The notes: generated by a model not told the origin, from the sequence alone. Shown: positions 1 through 6,144, numbered from the stretch's first letter. The stretch: DNA of 8,072 bases from Pediococcus sp. (GCA_022712335.1 JALAGR010000077.1:1-8072); one strand, 5' to 3'. Numbers and translations are program-made.

Positions 1-69
1 GTGTTAGTAAGTAAACGGTTACTATAAAAGGTATAAATAGTAAACAAAAAGTCTTTTGGAGGAGATTTT
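1..69 (+). promoter_or_regulatory. Upstream region and RBS of the LysM gene
   Basis: An imperfect dyad, AGTAAACGGTTACT, lies at 10-23 and is followed by two TATAAA-like -10 candidates at 23-28 and 32-37. No matching -35 is evident, possibly because the window starts here. A strong ribosome binding site GGAGGAG at 58-64 sits 5 nt before the ATG at 70 and fixes that start. The promoter is only tentative; the RBS is clear. Confidence 0.45.
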
Positions 70-1416
70 ATGAATAAAAAGAGAATCACTGGCGCAGCGC
101 TTGCTAGCGCACTTTTATTCGCGCCGCTAGCTGTACAAAGTGCTACAGCGATGGCTGATAGTTTTTATACTGAACAAACTAATGCTGAACGTGCTGATAT
201 TACTAATTGGGTAGCTAATACAACGCAAGATATTGATAACAATATTAATGCCCAACACATTGATACCAACAATTTACATGGTGATGAATACATCATCCAA
301 TGGGGAGACACACTTTCTGGAATTTCAGAAGCAACAGGAATTTCAATTGGTAAATTAGCGTATGATAATAATCTACAAAATATTGATTTGATTTACGCTG
401 GTGATACTTTGGTCTTGAATCGTGATGGCGAAGTACCATCTGACTGGCACTATTATGGTGACGGAATTTACGTTGCCAAGACCAAAGTGACAATCAATAA
501 CTTTATTGATAACAGTACTAATACGGTTAACATCAACGTTTCACCAGTAAGTCATGCCGGAGAAGGCAGTTCTTCTAAACATGATCAAGATGATAAAAAC
601 GAGTACGTATCTCCTCAAGATCCAGATGGGAAAAAGGGTGATACTGTTAACGGTGAAAAAGGTGCCAAATCTAGCTCTAGTTCAAAAGAAGATTCAGAAT
701 CCTCAAGTCGTACAAAACATTCCAAAGCTAAAAAAGATCAAGAATCTGACGGCGACGAACTCGATGAAACTGATTTCTCAGACGCAGTTAGTGATGAAGT
801 AACTAATAAATTGAGTTTAGATGATGATAAATTAACGGTTGATTTCACGGCTAAAGACGATGACGATTCTGACTCAGATTCATCAGATATTAACGACGAA
901 TCAACTGACGACTCAGATTCTGACACAGAAGATGTTTACGATAGCGACCAAAATGTTTCAACTGGGAGTGACAAGCTTACAGATGAAAATGCTGAAAAAC
1001 TAGCTGACAAGATCGTTAAACAACTTAAAGAAGATGGTAAAACAGAAGATATCGACAAAGCGGACGATGTTGAATTGACCATCACTGCTGATGACGATGA
1101 CTTTAGTTTTAACGTGACTCTAACAACTGCTTCTGACGAAGATGAAGACAGCGATAGTGAAAGTGATGTTGACGATGAAGATGTCGATTCAGAATCATCA
1201 TCAGACGAAGATACTGATACGGAAGACGAAGACGTCGACTCAGATACAGACACAGACGAAGATGTTGATTCAGAAGACGATAGCGATGCCGATTTTGATG
1301 ATGAAGCTGATTCTGAAGATACAGACGTTGAAGATGAAAATTCTAGTTCCGACGACGAAGACAGCAATGATCAAGTCACAACCAATGATGATTTTGATAC
1401 AGATACTGAAGAATAA
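70..1416 (+). CDS. Secreted LysM-domain protein with long acidic Asp/Ser/Glu tail
   Basis: A 448-residue exported protein likely to bind the cell wall. Residues 1-29 form a signal peptide: a KKR n-region, a hydrophobic core, and a likely AMA cleavage site just before D30. Residues about 72-118 are one LysM domain (YIIQWGDTLSGIS start, GDTLVLN end), a fold that binds the N-acetylglucosamine backbone of peptidoglycan. After about residue 165 the chain becomes low-complexity and very hydrophilic. Acidic blocks lie at 262-290 and 340-448, made almost wholly of D, E, S and T. Two short more ordered segments (about 233-260 and 302-350) look like diverged copies of each other: a helix of the DAVSDEVTNKL / EKLADKIVKQL type followed by a beta-like stretch and DDDD. 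There is no LPXTG anchor, no catalytic NlpC/P60 or glycosidase domain, and no C-terminal membrane segment, so retention would be by LysM alone. The next gene starts 24 nt downstream and probably shares the transcript. Domain call is firm; cellular role is unknown. Confidence 0.9.
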   Translation: MNKKRITGAALASALLFAPLAVQSATAMADSFYTEQTNAERADITNWVANTTQDIDNNINAQHIDTNNLHGDEYIIQWGDTLSGISEATGISIGKLAYDNNLQNIDLIYAGDTLVLNRDGEVPSDWHYYGDGIYVAKTKVTINNFIDNSTNTVNINVSPVSHAGEGSSSKHDQDDKNEYVSPQDPDGKKGDTVNGEKGAKSSSSSKEDSESSSRTKHSKAKKDQESDGDELDETDFSDAVSDEVTNKLSLDDDKLTVDFTAKDDDDSDSDSSDINDESTDDSDSDTEDVYDSDQNVSTGSDKLTDENAEKLADKIVKQLKEDGKTEDIDKADDVELTITADDDDFSFNVTLTTASDEDEDSDSESDVDDEDVDSESSSDEDTDTEDEDVDSDTDTDEDVDSEDDSDADFDDEADSEDTDVEDENSSSDDEDSNDQVTTNDDFDTDTEE

Positions 1417-1440
1417 TTAATCGAGAGGAACTATTGACTG

Positions 1441-1908
1441 ATGAAAAAGAAATGGACAATTATTGGAATTGTGGTTGCGTTGATCGTAATCGTATGTGGC
1501 GGTGTGTACTGGAACATGGGACACTCGGTGGCTAAAAAGATTCCTGGCAACACTTACCTTTACCAAAGTGCTTCAAAGGACAAGTCACTTTACGTTACAT
1601 TCGCTAAAAGTGGCAATCGTGCCGTAGTTAATGCTGATAAAACAACGGCACTTAATGCAGGTAAGAGCCAACAAGATTTTGACAAAGAATATAAAGCTCA
1701 ATCTAAATTAACTTCATGGAACTACAAAGCAGAGGGTGGAACTCTAACGCTCGCTCAAGAAACTAAAGACGGAAAAATTTCGCAATGGCAATACAATGGA
1801 ATTTTAGCTACAAGTAAGAAATTTACAGCCCACAGCTTTACATACCAAATTGCTAAGGCTGGTCAAGGACAAGTGAAGAGTAAGACGGTATTTGAAAAGA
1901 TTAATTAA
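1441..1908 (+). CDS. Small membrane-anchored extracytoplasmic protein of unknown function
   Basis: A 155-residue protein not recognised as a named family. MKKK is followed by one hydrophobic segment (about residues 5-24). The remainder is polar and rich in Lys, Thr, Ser and aromatics, with alternating patterns suggesting a small beta-rich domain outside the membrane. A cysteine at residue 19 follows IVIV; valine just before the cysteine is atypical for a lipobox, so an uncleaved N-terminal anchor is more likely than a lipoprotein. The start is the ATG at 1441, with AGAGGA at 1424-1429, a somewhat long spacing. It lies 24 nt after the LysM gene with no terminator between, so the two probably form one operon ending at the hairpin at 1928-1987. 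A link to cell-wall biology is only inferred from that partner. Confidence 0.75.
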   Translation: MKKKWTIIGIVVALIVIVCGGVYWNMGHSVAKKIPGNTYLYQSASKDKSLYVTFAKSGNRAVVNADKTTALNAGKSQQDFDKEYKAQSKLTSWNYKAEGGTLTLAQETKDGKISQWQYNGILATSKKFTAHSFTYQIAKAGQGQVKSKTVFEKIN

Positions 1909-1923
1909 CTTAAATTAAGTTAA
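1905..1923. repeat. Perfect 19-bp palindrome at the end of the small membrane-protein gene
   Basis: TTAACTTAA-A-TTAAGTTAA is a perfect inverted repeat with 9-bp arms. It overlaps the TAA stop (1906-1908) of the preceding gene and lies just before the terminator stem. It is all A/T except for one C-G pair per arm, so it could be a protein-binding site or chance composition. Confidence 0.5.
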
Positions 1924-1927
1924 CTGA

Positions 1928-1987
1928 AACTGCACTAAAGGGTGAAGAGATGCTTTAAAAGCGCTCGACCTTTTAGTGCAGTTTTTT
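1928..1987 (+). terminator. Intrinsic terminator of the LysM operon
   Basis: The arms 1928-1943 and 1968-1983 pair over 16 positions: 12 perfect pairs AACTGCACTAAA/TTTAGTGCAGTT, then one G-T wobble and three further pairs. The loop contains a smaller GCTTT/AAAGC hairpin. A T-run GTTTTTTG follows at 1981-1988. It separates the LysM operon from the MerR-family gene. Confidence 0.9.
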
Positions 1988-2000
1988 GTATAATTTGGTA

Positions 2001-2031
2001 TTGACCTTGACGTTACGTCAACTAATATAAT
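2001..2031 (+). promoter_or_regulatory. MerR-type promoter with 19-bp spacer and perfect operator dyad
   Basis: The -35 TTGACC (2001-2006) and the -10 TATAAT (2026-2031) are separated by 19 bp, longer than the usual 17 and characteristic of promoters that MerR-family proteins activate by DNA distortion. The spacer holds a perfect 15-bp dyad, TTGACGT-T-ACGTCAA (2007-2021). It lies directly upstream of the MerR-family gene, so autoregulation is the natural reading. An AGGAGG ribosome binding site follows at 2038-2043. Confidence 0.88.
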
Positions 2032-2051
2032 GAGATTAGGAGGTAAGGAAG

Positions 2052-2813
2052 ATGTATTCAATTAATCAGTTAGCTCGGCTTTCGGGAGTTAGTTCGCGCA
2101 CTTTACGATATTATGACCAATTGGGGTTATTGGTTCCGGCACAACGCACCGCAGCTGGAGTTAGAATGTATGAAGTAAAACAGGTAGATCAGTTGCAACG
2201 GATTTTATTTTTTAAGACGCTGAACGTTCCGTTAAAAGAAATTAAAGATGTGATGCAGCAGCCCGTCGACAGACAAATTGAACAACTTCTTACTCAACAA
2301 TCTGAAATTGAAGTTGAACTGCAGCGACTTCAAAATATTAGTACGGCGATTACCTCCTCTATCAAAATGTTAAAAGGAGAAGAGACAATGTCAGATACAG
2401 AAAAATTTAAGAGTTTCAAGCAAAAAGCAGTGGCTCAAAATGAAGTTCAATTTGGAAATGAGATTCGTGAAAAATACGGTAAAGAAACGGTTGAAATGGC
2501 GAACCAGCAATATTTAAACCTAACTGAGGAGCAGTTTGAAGAAGCTCAAAAGTTAGAAAAAGATTTAATGGAACGATTGAAAACAGAAATGGGACAATCG
2601 CCAGTTTCAGAAAATCGACATCAAATTTTTAAGGACCATCAGGGGTGGCTTAAAATTATGGCGGGAAAAAATTATTCAAAGACATATCATCAGAATTTAG
2701 CGCTCATGTATCAAGCTGATGAACGTTTCCAGAAATACTATGATGATAGAACGGGATGTGCTGGGGCAGGACTATTGCTGAGCGAAATTATTGCAGTAGA
2801 GTGTAGAAACTGA
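2052..2813 (+). CDS. MerR-family regulator with TipAS ligand-binding domain (TipA/Mta-like)
   Basis: A 253-residue transcription activator. Residues 1-70 form the MerR winged helix (YSINQLARLSGVSSRTLRYYDQLGLL, then a wing at about R32-Y40). Residues about 72-110 form the dimerising coiled coil. Residues about 120-250 match the TipAS antibiotic-recognition domain, including NQQYLNLTEEQF, the HQIFKDHQGWL region and the MYQADERFQKYYDD motif near the C terminus. Members of this family (TipA, Mta, AlbA) bind bulky drugs or thiopeptides and activate their own or efflux genes. The length is normal, so the gene seems intact. The start at 2052 is set by AGGAGG at 2038-2043. The promoter at 2001-2031 is a MerR-type operator, implying autoregulation. 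The nearest downstream gene is a small multidrug exporter, but that gene has its own promoter and leader, so regulation of it by this protein is only inferred. The actual inducer cannot be read from sequence. Confidence 0.92.
   Translation: MYSINQLARLSGVSSRTLRYYDQLGLLVPAQRTAAGVRMYEVKQVDQLQRILFFKTLNVPLKEIKDVMQQPVDRQIEQLLTQQSEIEVELQRLQNISTAITSSIKMLKGEETMSDTEKFKSFKQKAVAQNEVQFGNEIREKYGKETVEMANQQYLNLTEEQFEEAQKLEKDLMERLKTEMGQSPVSENRHQIFKDHQGWLKIMAGKNYSKTYHQNLALMYQADERFQKYYDDRTGCAGAGLLLSEIIAVECRN
2388..2813 (+). other. Internal in-frame start giving a free TipAS-like domain
   Basis: Met113 of the regulator (ATG 2388-2390) is preceded by AAAAGGAG at 2372-2379, an excellent Shine-Dalgarno sequence with 8-nt spacing. 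Initiation here would give a 141-residue product starting MSDTEKFKSF that lacks the DNA-binding domain and most of the coiled coil. This is almost exactly the arrangement known for Streptomyces tipA, where an internal start yields the short ligand-sequestering TipAS beside full-length TipAL. Seen: start and SD. Inferred: that the short form is made here. Confidence 0.65.
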
Positions 2814-2848
2814 GTAATGATTTTTTGAACACGCTTGTTTCAGCAAAG

Positions 2849-2877
2849 TTGCCTGAAATTCAGAAAGTTGCTATGAT
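2849..2877 (+). promoter_or_regulatory. Candidate promoter of the SMR exporter gene
   Basis: TTGCCT (2849-2854) and TATGAT (2872-2877) are separated by exactly 17 bp and resemble a sigma-A promoter. Transcription would start near 2884, just before the structured leader. This gives the exporter a promoter independent of the MerR-family gene, whose terminator is otherwise not visible. Confidence 0.55.
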
Positions 2878-2889
2878 TAAGTTAATTTA

Positions 2890-2975
2890 AAACAGAAATC
2901 ACCACCGGGTGGTTAGGCATTTGTAAAGCTCATTAGGTCAATGAAGAGCTTTACAGGTGCCTTTTTTGTTGTTTA
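2890..2975 (+). promoter_or_regulatory. Structured leader with attenuator; candidate guanidine riboswitch
   Basis: A small hairpin ACCAC-CGG-GTGGT (2901-2913) is followed after one nucleotide by a 17-bp terminator stem (2915-2931 with 2946-2962; two G-U pairs) with a 14-nt loop containing AGGTCA, then six T. The terminator lies between the promoter and the start codon of a Gdx-type SMR gene, so readthrough must be conditional. Genes of this exporter subtype are the classic targets of guanidine riboswitches. The compact hairpin-plus-terminator layout with GGTTAGGCA at the junction resembles the guanidine-IV (mepA) class, but I cannot verify the consensus from memory. Attenuation is well supported; the ligand class is inferred. 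Confidence 0.55.
2915..2967 (+). terminator. Intrinsic terminator in the SMR gene leader
   Basis: The left arm AGGCATTTGTAAAGCTC (2915-2931) pairs with GAGCTTTACAGGTGCCT (2946-2962) over 17 positions, two of them G-U. TTTTTT follows at 2962-2967. It ends 23 nt before the ATG of the exporter gene, the position expected of a regulated (riboswitch) terminator. It may also end transcripts coming from the MerR-family gene. Confidence 0.85.
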
Positions 2976-2990
2976 AGGGAGGAATTAAGG

Positions 2991-3311
2991 ATGACGTGGT
3001 TTTATTTAGTACTTGCAGGTATTTTTGAAGTGGTTTGGGCGACCACGATGAAAATGAGCGAAGGCTTTAGTGTTTTAATGTACAGCGTTGCGACAGTGGT
3101 AGGGATGATATTGAGTTTTGCATTTCTATCCTTGGCAATCAAACAAATGCCACTTAGTTTGGCGTATCCAATCTGGACTGGAATTGGCGCAGTTGGCTCA
3201 ATCATTGTTGGAGTGGTCCTATTTCACGATCAGATTCCAGGAATGACATGGCTATTTATCGCGATGTTGATTGTTGGGATTATCGGGATTAAGATAACTA
3301 CAGGACATTAA
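2991..3311 (+). CDS. sugE: SMR-family guanidinium exporter (Gdx/SugE subtype)
   Basis: A 106-residue membrane protein with four transmembrane helices, the standard size for small multidrug resistance transporters. These work as antiparallel dual-topology dimers that exchange substrate for protons. The residues that mark the guanidinium-exporter (Gdx) branch are all visible: Glu13 (proton/substrate site), Trp16, Ser42, Tyr59 and Trp62, together with the WA..MK.SEGF and LAYPIWTGIGAVG motifs. This favours export of guanidinium over the polyaromatic cations handled by Qac/EmrE types. There is a single gene with no paired SMR gene, so a homodimer is expected. GGGAGG at 2978-2983 serves the ATG at 2991. 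An attenuator leader precedes it. The pentapeptide-repeat gene follows after 22 nt without a terminator and is probably co-transcribed. Substrate assignment rests on residue identity with the characterised subtype, not on experiment here. Confidence 0.92.
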   Translation: MTWFYLVLAGIFEVVWATTMKMSEGFSVLMYSVATVVGMILSFAFLSLAIKQMPLSLAYPIWTGIGAVGSIIVGVVLFHDQIPGMTWLFIAMLIVGIIGIKITTGH

Positions 3312-3333
3312 AAATGAGTCGAGGAGTGGCGGA

Positions 3334-3972
3334 ATGCAGAGACCCAAACTGATCGCTGAAAACTTAGAAGAAGCTTCTTTTTTCACGATTTATGATGATG
3401 AAGATCAAATGTTGATGAACCAAAAAGTTAAAAATGAAAATGCAGAAGAACAAACATTAGAGCGCGGTATTATTGAACAATCACTTTTTGAACGAGTGAC
3501 GTTTAACCAAAGTGATTTCTATCGTTTAGAAATCACTGATTCGGTTTTTGTGAACTGCGATTTTTCCAATTGTAAAATGGAAGAAGCCGTTTTTTATCGT
3601 TGTGAATTTAAAAATTGTAAAATGTTAGGTGCCAATTTAGATGGCGCAATTTTCAACAACGTTCTGTTAGAAGAGACCTATCTAGAACTAGCAGCGATGA
3701 ACAAAATGAAGTTCAAAGATGTTATTTTCAAAGAATGTAACTTGAAGGACAGTAGTTTTGCCGAAAATAAACTACAAGGTACGGTGAAGTTCATTGATTG
3801 TAATATCGACCAAATGTCATTTTATGATACGTCATTGAAAAATATTGATTTTAGTTCGTGTCATTTTGAACGGATCGATGTTGAGGAACGTTTGATTCGA
3901 GGCTTGAAGGTCAATGCCGACCAAGCGGCGGTATTAGCGCAATTACTAATGGGAATTCGAGTTGAATATTAA
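3334..3972 (+). CDS. Pentapeptide-repeat protein
   Basis: A 212-residue protein whose residues about 46-182 are made of degenerate pentapeptide repeats. The pattern of a central Phe or Leu every five residues is clear, for example DFSNC, KMEEA, VFYRC, EFKNC, KMLGA, NLDGA, IFNNV and later NLKDS, SFAEN. Such repeats fold into a right-handed four-sided beta helix. It has an N-terminal extension (1-45) rich in acidic residues and a C-terminal helix with the RGLKVNADQAAVLAQLLMG motif that many Firmicutes family members share. The fold is the one used by Qnr/MfpA gyrase-protecting proteins, but most family members have no known role, and no signal peptide or membrane segment is present. GAGGAG at 3321-3326 supports the start. 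It is probably co-transcribed with the exporter upstream and ends at the terminator at 3971-4004. Function not assigned. Confidence 0.88.
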   Translation: MQRPKLIAENLEEASFFTIYDDEDQMLMNQKVKNENAEEQTLERGIIEQSLFERVTFNQSDFYRLEITDSVFVNCDFSNCKMEEAVFYRCEFKNCKMLGANLDGAIFNNVLLEETYLELAAMNKMKFKDVIFKECNLKDSSFAENKLQGTVKFIDCNIDQMSFYDTSLKNIDFSSCHFERIDVEERLIRGLKVNADQAAVLAQLLMGIRVEY

Positions 3973-4004
3973 AAAACTACGGCTTTTAGAAGTCGTAGTT
4001 TTTT
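3971..4004. terminator. Bidirectional terminator between the pentapeptide gene and nox
   Basis: AACTACGGCTT (3975-3985) pairs with AAGTCGTAGTT (3990-4000), one G-T pair included, with a 4-nt loop. The stem is flanked by A-run 3971-3976 on the left and T-run 3999-4005 on the right. It can therefore terminate both the + strand pentapeptide transcript and the - strand nox transcript, whose stop codon is at 4007-4009. Confidence 0.9.
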
Positions 4005-4006
4005 TG

Positions 4007-5368
4007 TTAGGTTCTCAAATAACCTTGTTCTTGTTCAACGGCCAATTGACCGGCGAAGTTTAAATAATTGAATGATTGGTTGAAGTTTGGTGAGAATAGC
4101 ATATCCATGAATGCTAATTCATCAATCGTACCGTTATATTGCATTAACGTTGAAATCGTATCAGCCGCCTGTGATACATCATGCTTACTCAATAGTTGAA
4201 CGCCGAGTACCTTACGAGTATTGCGATCGTAAACTAGTTCGATTCTTACGGTATGAGCTTCAGGCATGAAGTCTGGGCGATATGAACCTTCGTAGGTAAC
4301 ACAATCAGCGTTGAATCCTGCTGCGAGAGCGGCTGCTTTAGTTGCGCCACTGACAGCTAAAGTATAGCCGAAAAGGAGCATTCCGGTTGTTGCTTGGCTT
4401 CCGATTGATCTCAAACGACGATCCAACACGTTGATTCCGGCTAAAGCACCTTGACGAATCGCGTGTGAAGCTAATGGAATGTATGCATTAGTTTGCAAGT
4501 TGTTGTATTTGACCGTTGCGGCATCGCCGGCAGCGAAAATGTCAGGATTAGAAGTTTGCATGTAATCATCCACGATGATAGCGCCATTGTCTAATTGGTC
4601 GACTTCACCTTGTAGCAAGTCGGTTTGTGGAATCAAACCAGTACAGATTACAGCCATGTCAACTTCGTAATCTACTTCTTCAGTTTTCACGATTAAACTG
4701 TTGTCAGGTCCATCTTCAAAGGAAGTGGCAGAAGTATCGCTTTTTACTTTAACACCTTGTGCGACCAAGAGTTCTTGAATTCTTTGAGCTGTTTTAGGTT
4801 CGACATACTTGTCTAGCAGTGTGCTTTCTTGATGGAAAAGGGTAACATCATGATCAGATTTGCGGTAACCTTCAGCTAATTCAACGCCGACATAGCTGCC
4901 ACCGATAATTGCGATGCGCTTTTTATCTTGTTCCGTCACACATAAATCATGTGCTTCTTCGTATGTTTTACATAATTTTACTTTAGTATTTTCAACCCCT
5001 TGGATAGCTGGAATAGCCGTAAGGGAACCGGTAGCCATGATTAATTTATCAAATGGTTCGGTTGAAAATTCTTTGGTTTCCAAATTTTGGACAAGAACCG
5101 TTTTTTCATCAGTGTTGATGTTGATCACATCATGACGTAGACGCATATCAACGCCTTTTTCACTGAAATATGCTGGATCAGCATACACGGTTTCATCAAT
5201 ACTAGATATTACGTTTTCTAATGTTAAATAAGTTCCGCATGATAGATATGAAATGGTATTGTGTCGTTCAAAGACTGAAATTTCTGCTTGGGGATAATAT
5301 TTTAAAATTTGTTCGATTGCCGCTACCCCAGCGTGTGTGCAACCAATAATGATAACTTTTGGGTTCAT
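4007..5368 (-). CDS. nox: FAD-dependent NADH oxidase (Nox, CoA-disulfide reductase-like family)
   Basis: A 453-residue flavoprotein of the NADH oxidase / NADH peroxidase family. It oxidises NAD(P)H with O2, in lactic acid bacteria usually to water, regenerating NAD+ and removing oxygen. Visible motifs, in residues counted from the ATG at 5368: the FAD-binding GCTHAG near 9-14; the redox-active Cys44 in YLSCG; LIMATGS near 110; the NAD(P)-binding IIGGSYVGVELAE near 154-166; the second FAD motif PDIFAAGDAA near 275-284; and a C-terminal dimerisation domain. Single-cysteine chemistry and GCTHAG point to Nox rather than ordinary disulfide reductases. Oddity: at the end of the second beta strand of the NAD domain the chain reads VTLFHQ, without the acidic residue that usually selects NADH. 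Start: SD GGAG lies 6 nt from an upstream TTG (5374) and 12 nt from the ATG (5368). The ATG is preferred because the protein then begins MNPKV, close to the family norm. Water versus peroxide as product cannot be decided. Confidence 0.93.
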   Translation of the reverse strand: MNPKVIIIGCTHAGVAAIEQILKYYPQAEISVFERHNTISYLSCGTYLTLENVISSIDETVYADPAYFSEKGVDMRLRHDVININTDEKTVLVQNLETKEFSTEPFDKLIMATGSLTAIPAIQGVENTKVKLCKTYEEAHDLCVTEQDKKRIAIIGGSYVGVELAEGYRKSDHDVTLFHQESTLLDKYVEPKTAQRIQELLVAQGVKVKSDTSATSFEDGPDNSLIVKTEEVDYEVDMAVICTGLIPQTDLLQGEVDQLDNGAIIVDDYMQTSNPDIFAAGDAATVKYNNLQTNAYIPLASHAIRQGALAGINVLDRRLRSIGSQATTGMLLFGYTLAVSGATKAAALAAGFNADCVTYEGSYRPDFMPEAHTVRIELVYDRNTRKVLGVQLLSKHDVSQAADTISTLMQYNGTIDELAFMDMLFSPNFNQSFNYLNFAGQLAVEQEQGYLRT

Positions 5369-5388
5369 GTACAATAGTATCTCCTTTT

Positions 5389-5426
5389 TTGCAATGTGAA
5401 TTATTGCGTCTATATAGTATACTATA
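5389..5426. promoter_or_regulatory. Divergent nox/EAL promoter region with 14-bp palindrome
   Basis: TATAGTATACTATA at 5413-5426 is a perfect palindrome lying midway between the divergent starts, and it offers -10-like hexamers on both strands. On the + strand, TTGCAA (5389-5394) with an 18-bp spacer to TATAGT (5413-5418) is a plausible promoter for the EAL gene. No good -35 was found for nox. The palindrome could be an operator or an overlapping pair of -10 elements. Confidence 0.4.
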
Positions 5427-5463
5427 ACTTACTAATTATATGTATACGAAAGGGGGCATTTTA

Positions 5464-6144
5464 ATGACTAAATATCGTTTCTTTGCTCAACAACAAATCA
5501 ATACTGTAACCAATGCGGTATTAGGATATGAATTATTAATCAAAGAAGACACATCTGAAGGATGGCGTTTACCAAGCTCGTTTACTGATATTGATTCAGA
5601 AGCTTTTGCTGATTTATTGATTGCCACTGCTAAAATTTTAGGGCGTAAAGTTCGTTATTGCTCGGTTAATATTAATCGTGAACAGTTGATGGATACTGAT
5701 ATTGCAGATGCAATTATTAAAAGCCAAATGGAAATTTACCCAACTAAATTAGTTGTTGAATTGACAGAAGATGTTACTAAACAAAATTACTCAACTGCGG
5801 AAGTTCAAGAACAACTTGAACGTTTCTTGAAGCATGGGATTAAGGTGTCATTGGATGATGTAGGTACGGGATATAATCAATTTAAAGATATTGAAGATTT
5901 ACTTCCGATTGCTTCAGAAATTAAATTTGCCGTTCAAAATTTTAAGGTTAAAATTCAAGATCCTAAAATTAAACAAAAAATTCATTTCTGGAATGCCATT
6001 AGTTCAGAATATAAAATTCGACTAGTGCTAGAGGGAATCGAAACCAAAGCTGATAATCAGTTAAGCCAAAGCTTCGGAATTACCACGCGCCAAGGCTACT
6101 ACTTTAGTAAGCCACAATTATTAAGTCTTCCAGGCGATTGTTAG
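5464..6144 (+). CDS. Stand-alone EAL-domain protein, putative c-di-GMP phosphodiesterase
   Basis: A 226-residue protein made up almost entirely of one EAL domain, the fold that cleaves cyclic di-GMP to pGpG. There is no GGDEF, PAS, REC or membrane segment. The expected catalytic positions are present: Glu23 in GYELL (the EAL motif itself, here ELL), Asn69/Asn71 in VNIN, Glu99 in ELTE, Asp131-Asp132 in DDVGTGY, Lys154, Glu190 in EGIET and Gln210 in QGYYFSKP. Two departures from consensus are seen: EAL to ELL, and loss of the Asp that usually follows the Lys154 position (KFA instead of KID). The domain is slightly short and could be active or a c-di-GMP-binding protein. The start is ATG 5464: AAAGGGGG at 5449-5456 is well spaced for it, whereas the in-frame ATG at 5440 lacks an SD. 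It is divergent from nox and followed by a strong terminator. Confidence 0.9.
   Translation: MTKYRFFAQQQINTVTNAVLGYELLIKEDTSEGWRLPSSFTDIDSEAFADLLIATAKILGRKVRYCSVNINREQLMDTDIADAIIKSQMEIYPTKLVVELTEDVTKQNYSTAEVQEQLERFLKHGIKVSLDDVGTGYNQFKDIEDLLPIASEIKFAVQNFKVKIQDPKIKQKIHFWNAISSEYKIRLVLEGIETKADNQLSQSFGITTRQGYYFSKPQLLSLPGDC

Noticed and set aside
936..1367. Long antisense open frame of Ser-rich residues opposite the acidic tail (also 738-926).
   Set aside because: It is the mirror of GAY/GAR/TCN codons of the acidic tail, has no SD, and consists nearly only of Ser, so it is a composition artefact.
1441..1500. Lipoprotein signal in the small membrane protein (Cys19).
   Set aside because: The residue before the cysteine is Val where Gly, Ala or Ser is expected, so a transmembrane anchor is the better call.
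2807..2890. Protein-like open frame (KLSNDFLNTLVSAKLPEIQKV...) after the MerR-family gene.
   Set aside because: No start or SD, only about 27 codons, and it overlaps the exporter promoter. A degenerate gene fragment is possible but not supported enough to annotate.
4914..5135. Forward 73-codon frame inside nox; likewise 293-493, 554-802, 1142-1420 and 3002-3205.
   Set aside because: All lie within well-supported genes in another frame or strand, without SD or recognisable domains.
5440..5463. Upstream ATG start for the EAL gene.
   Set aside because: No SD before it, while AAAGGGGG is ideally spaced for the ATG at 5464.
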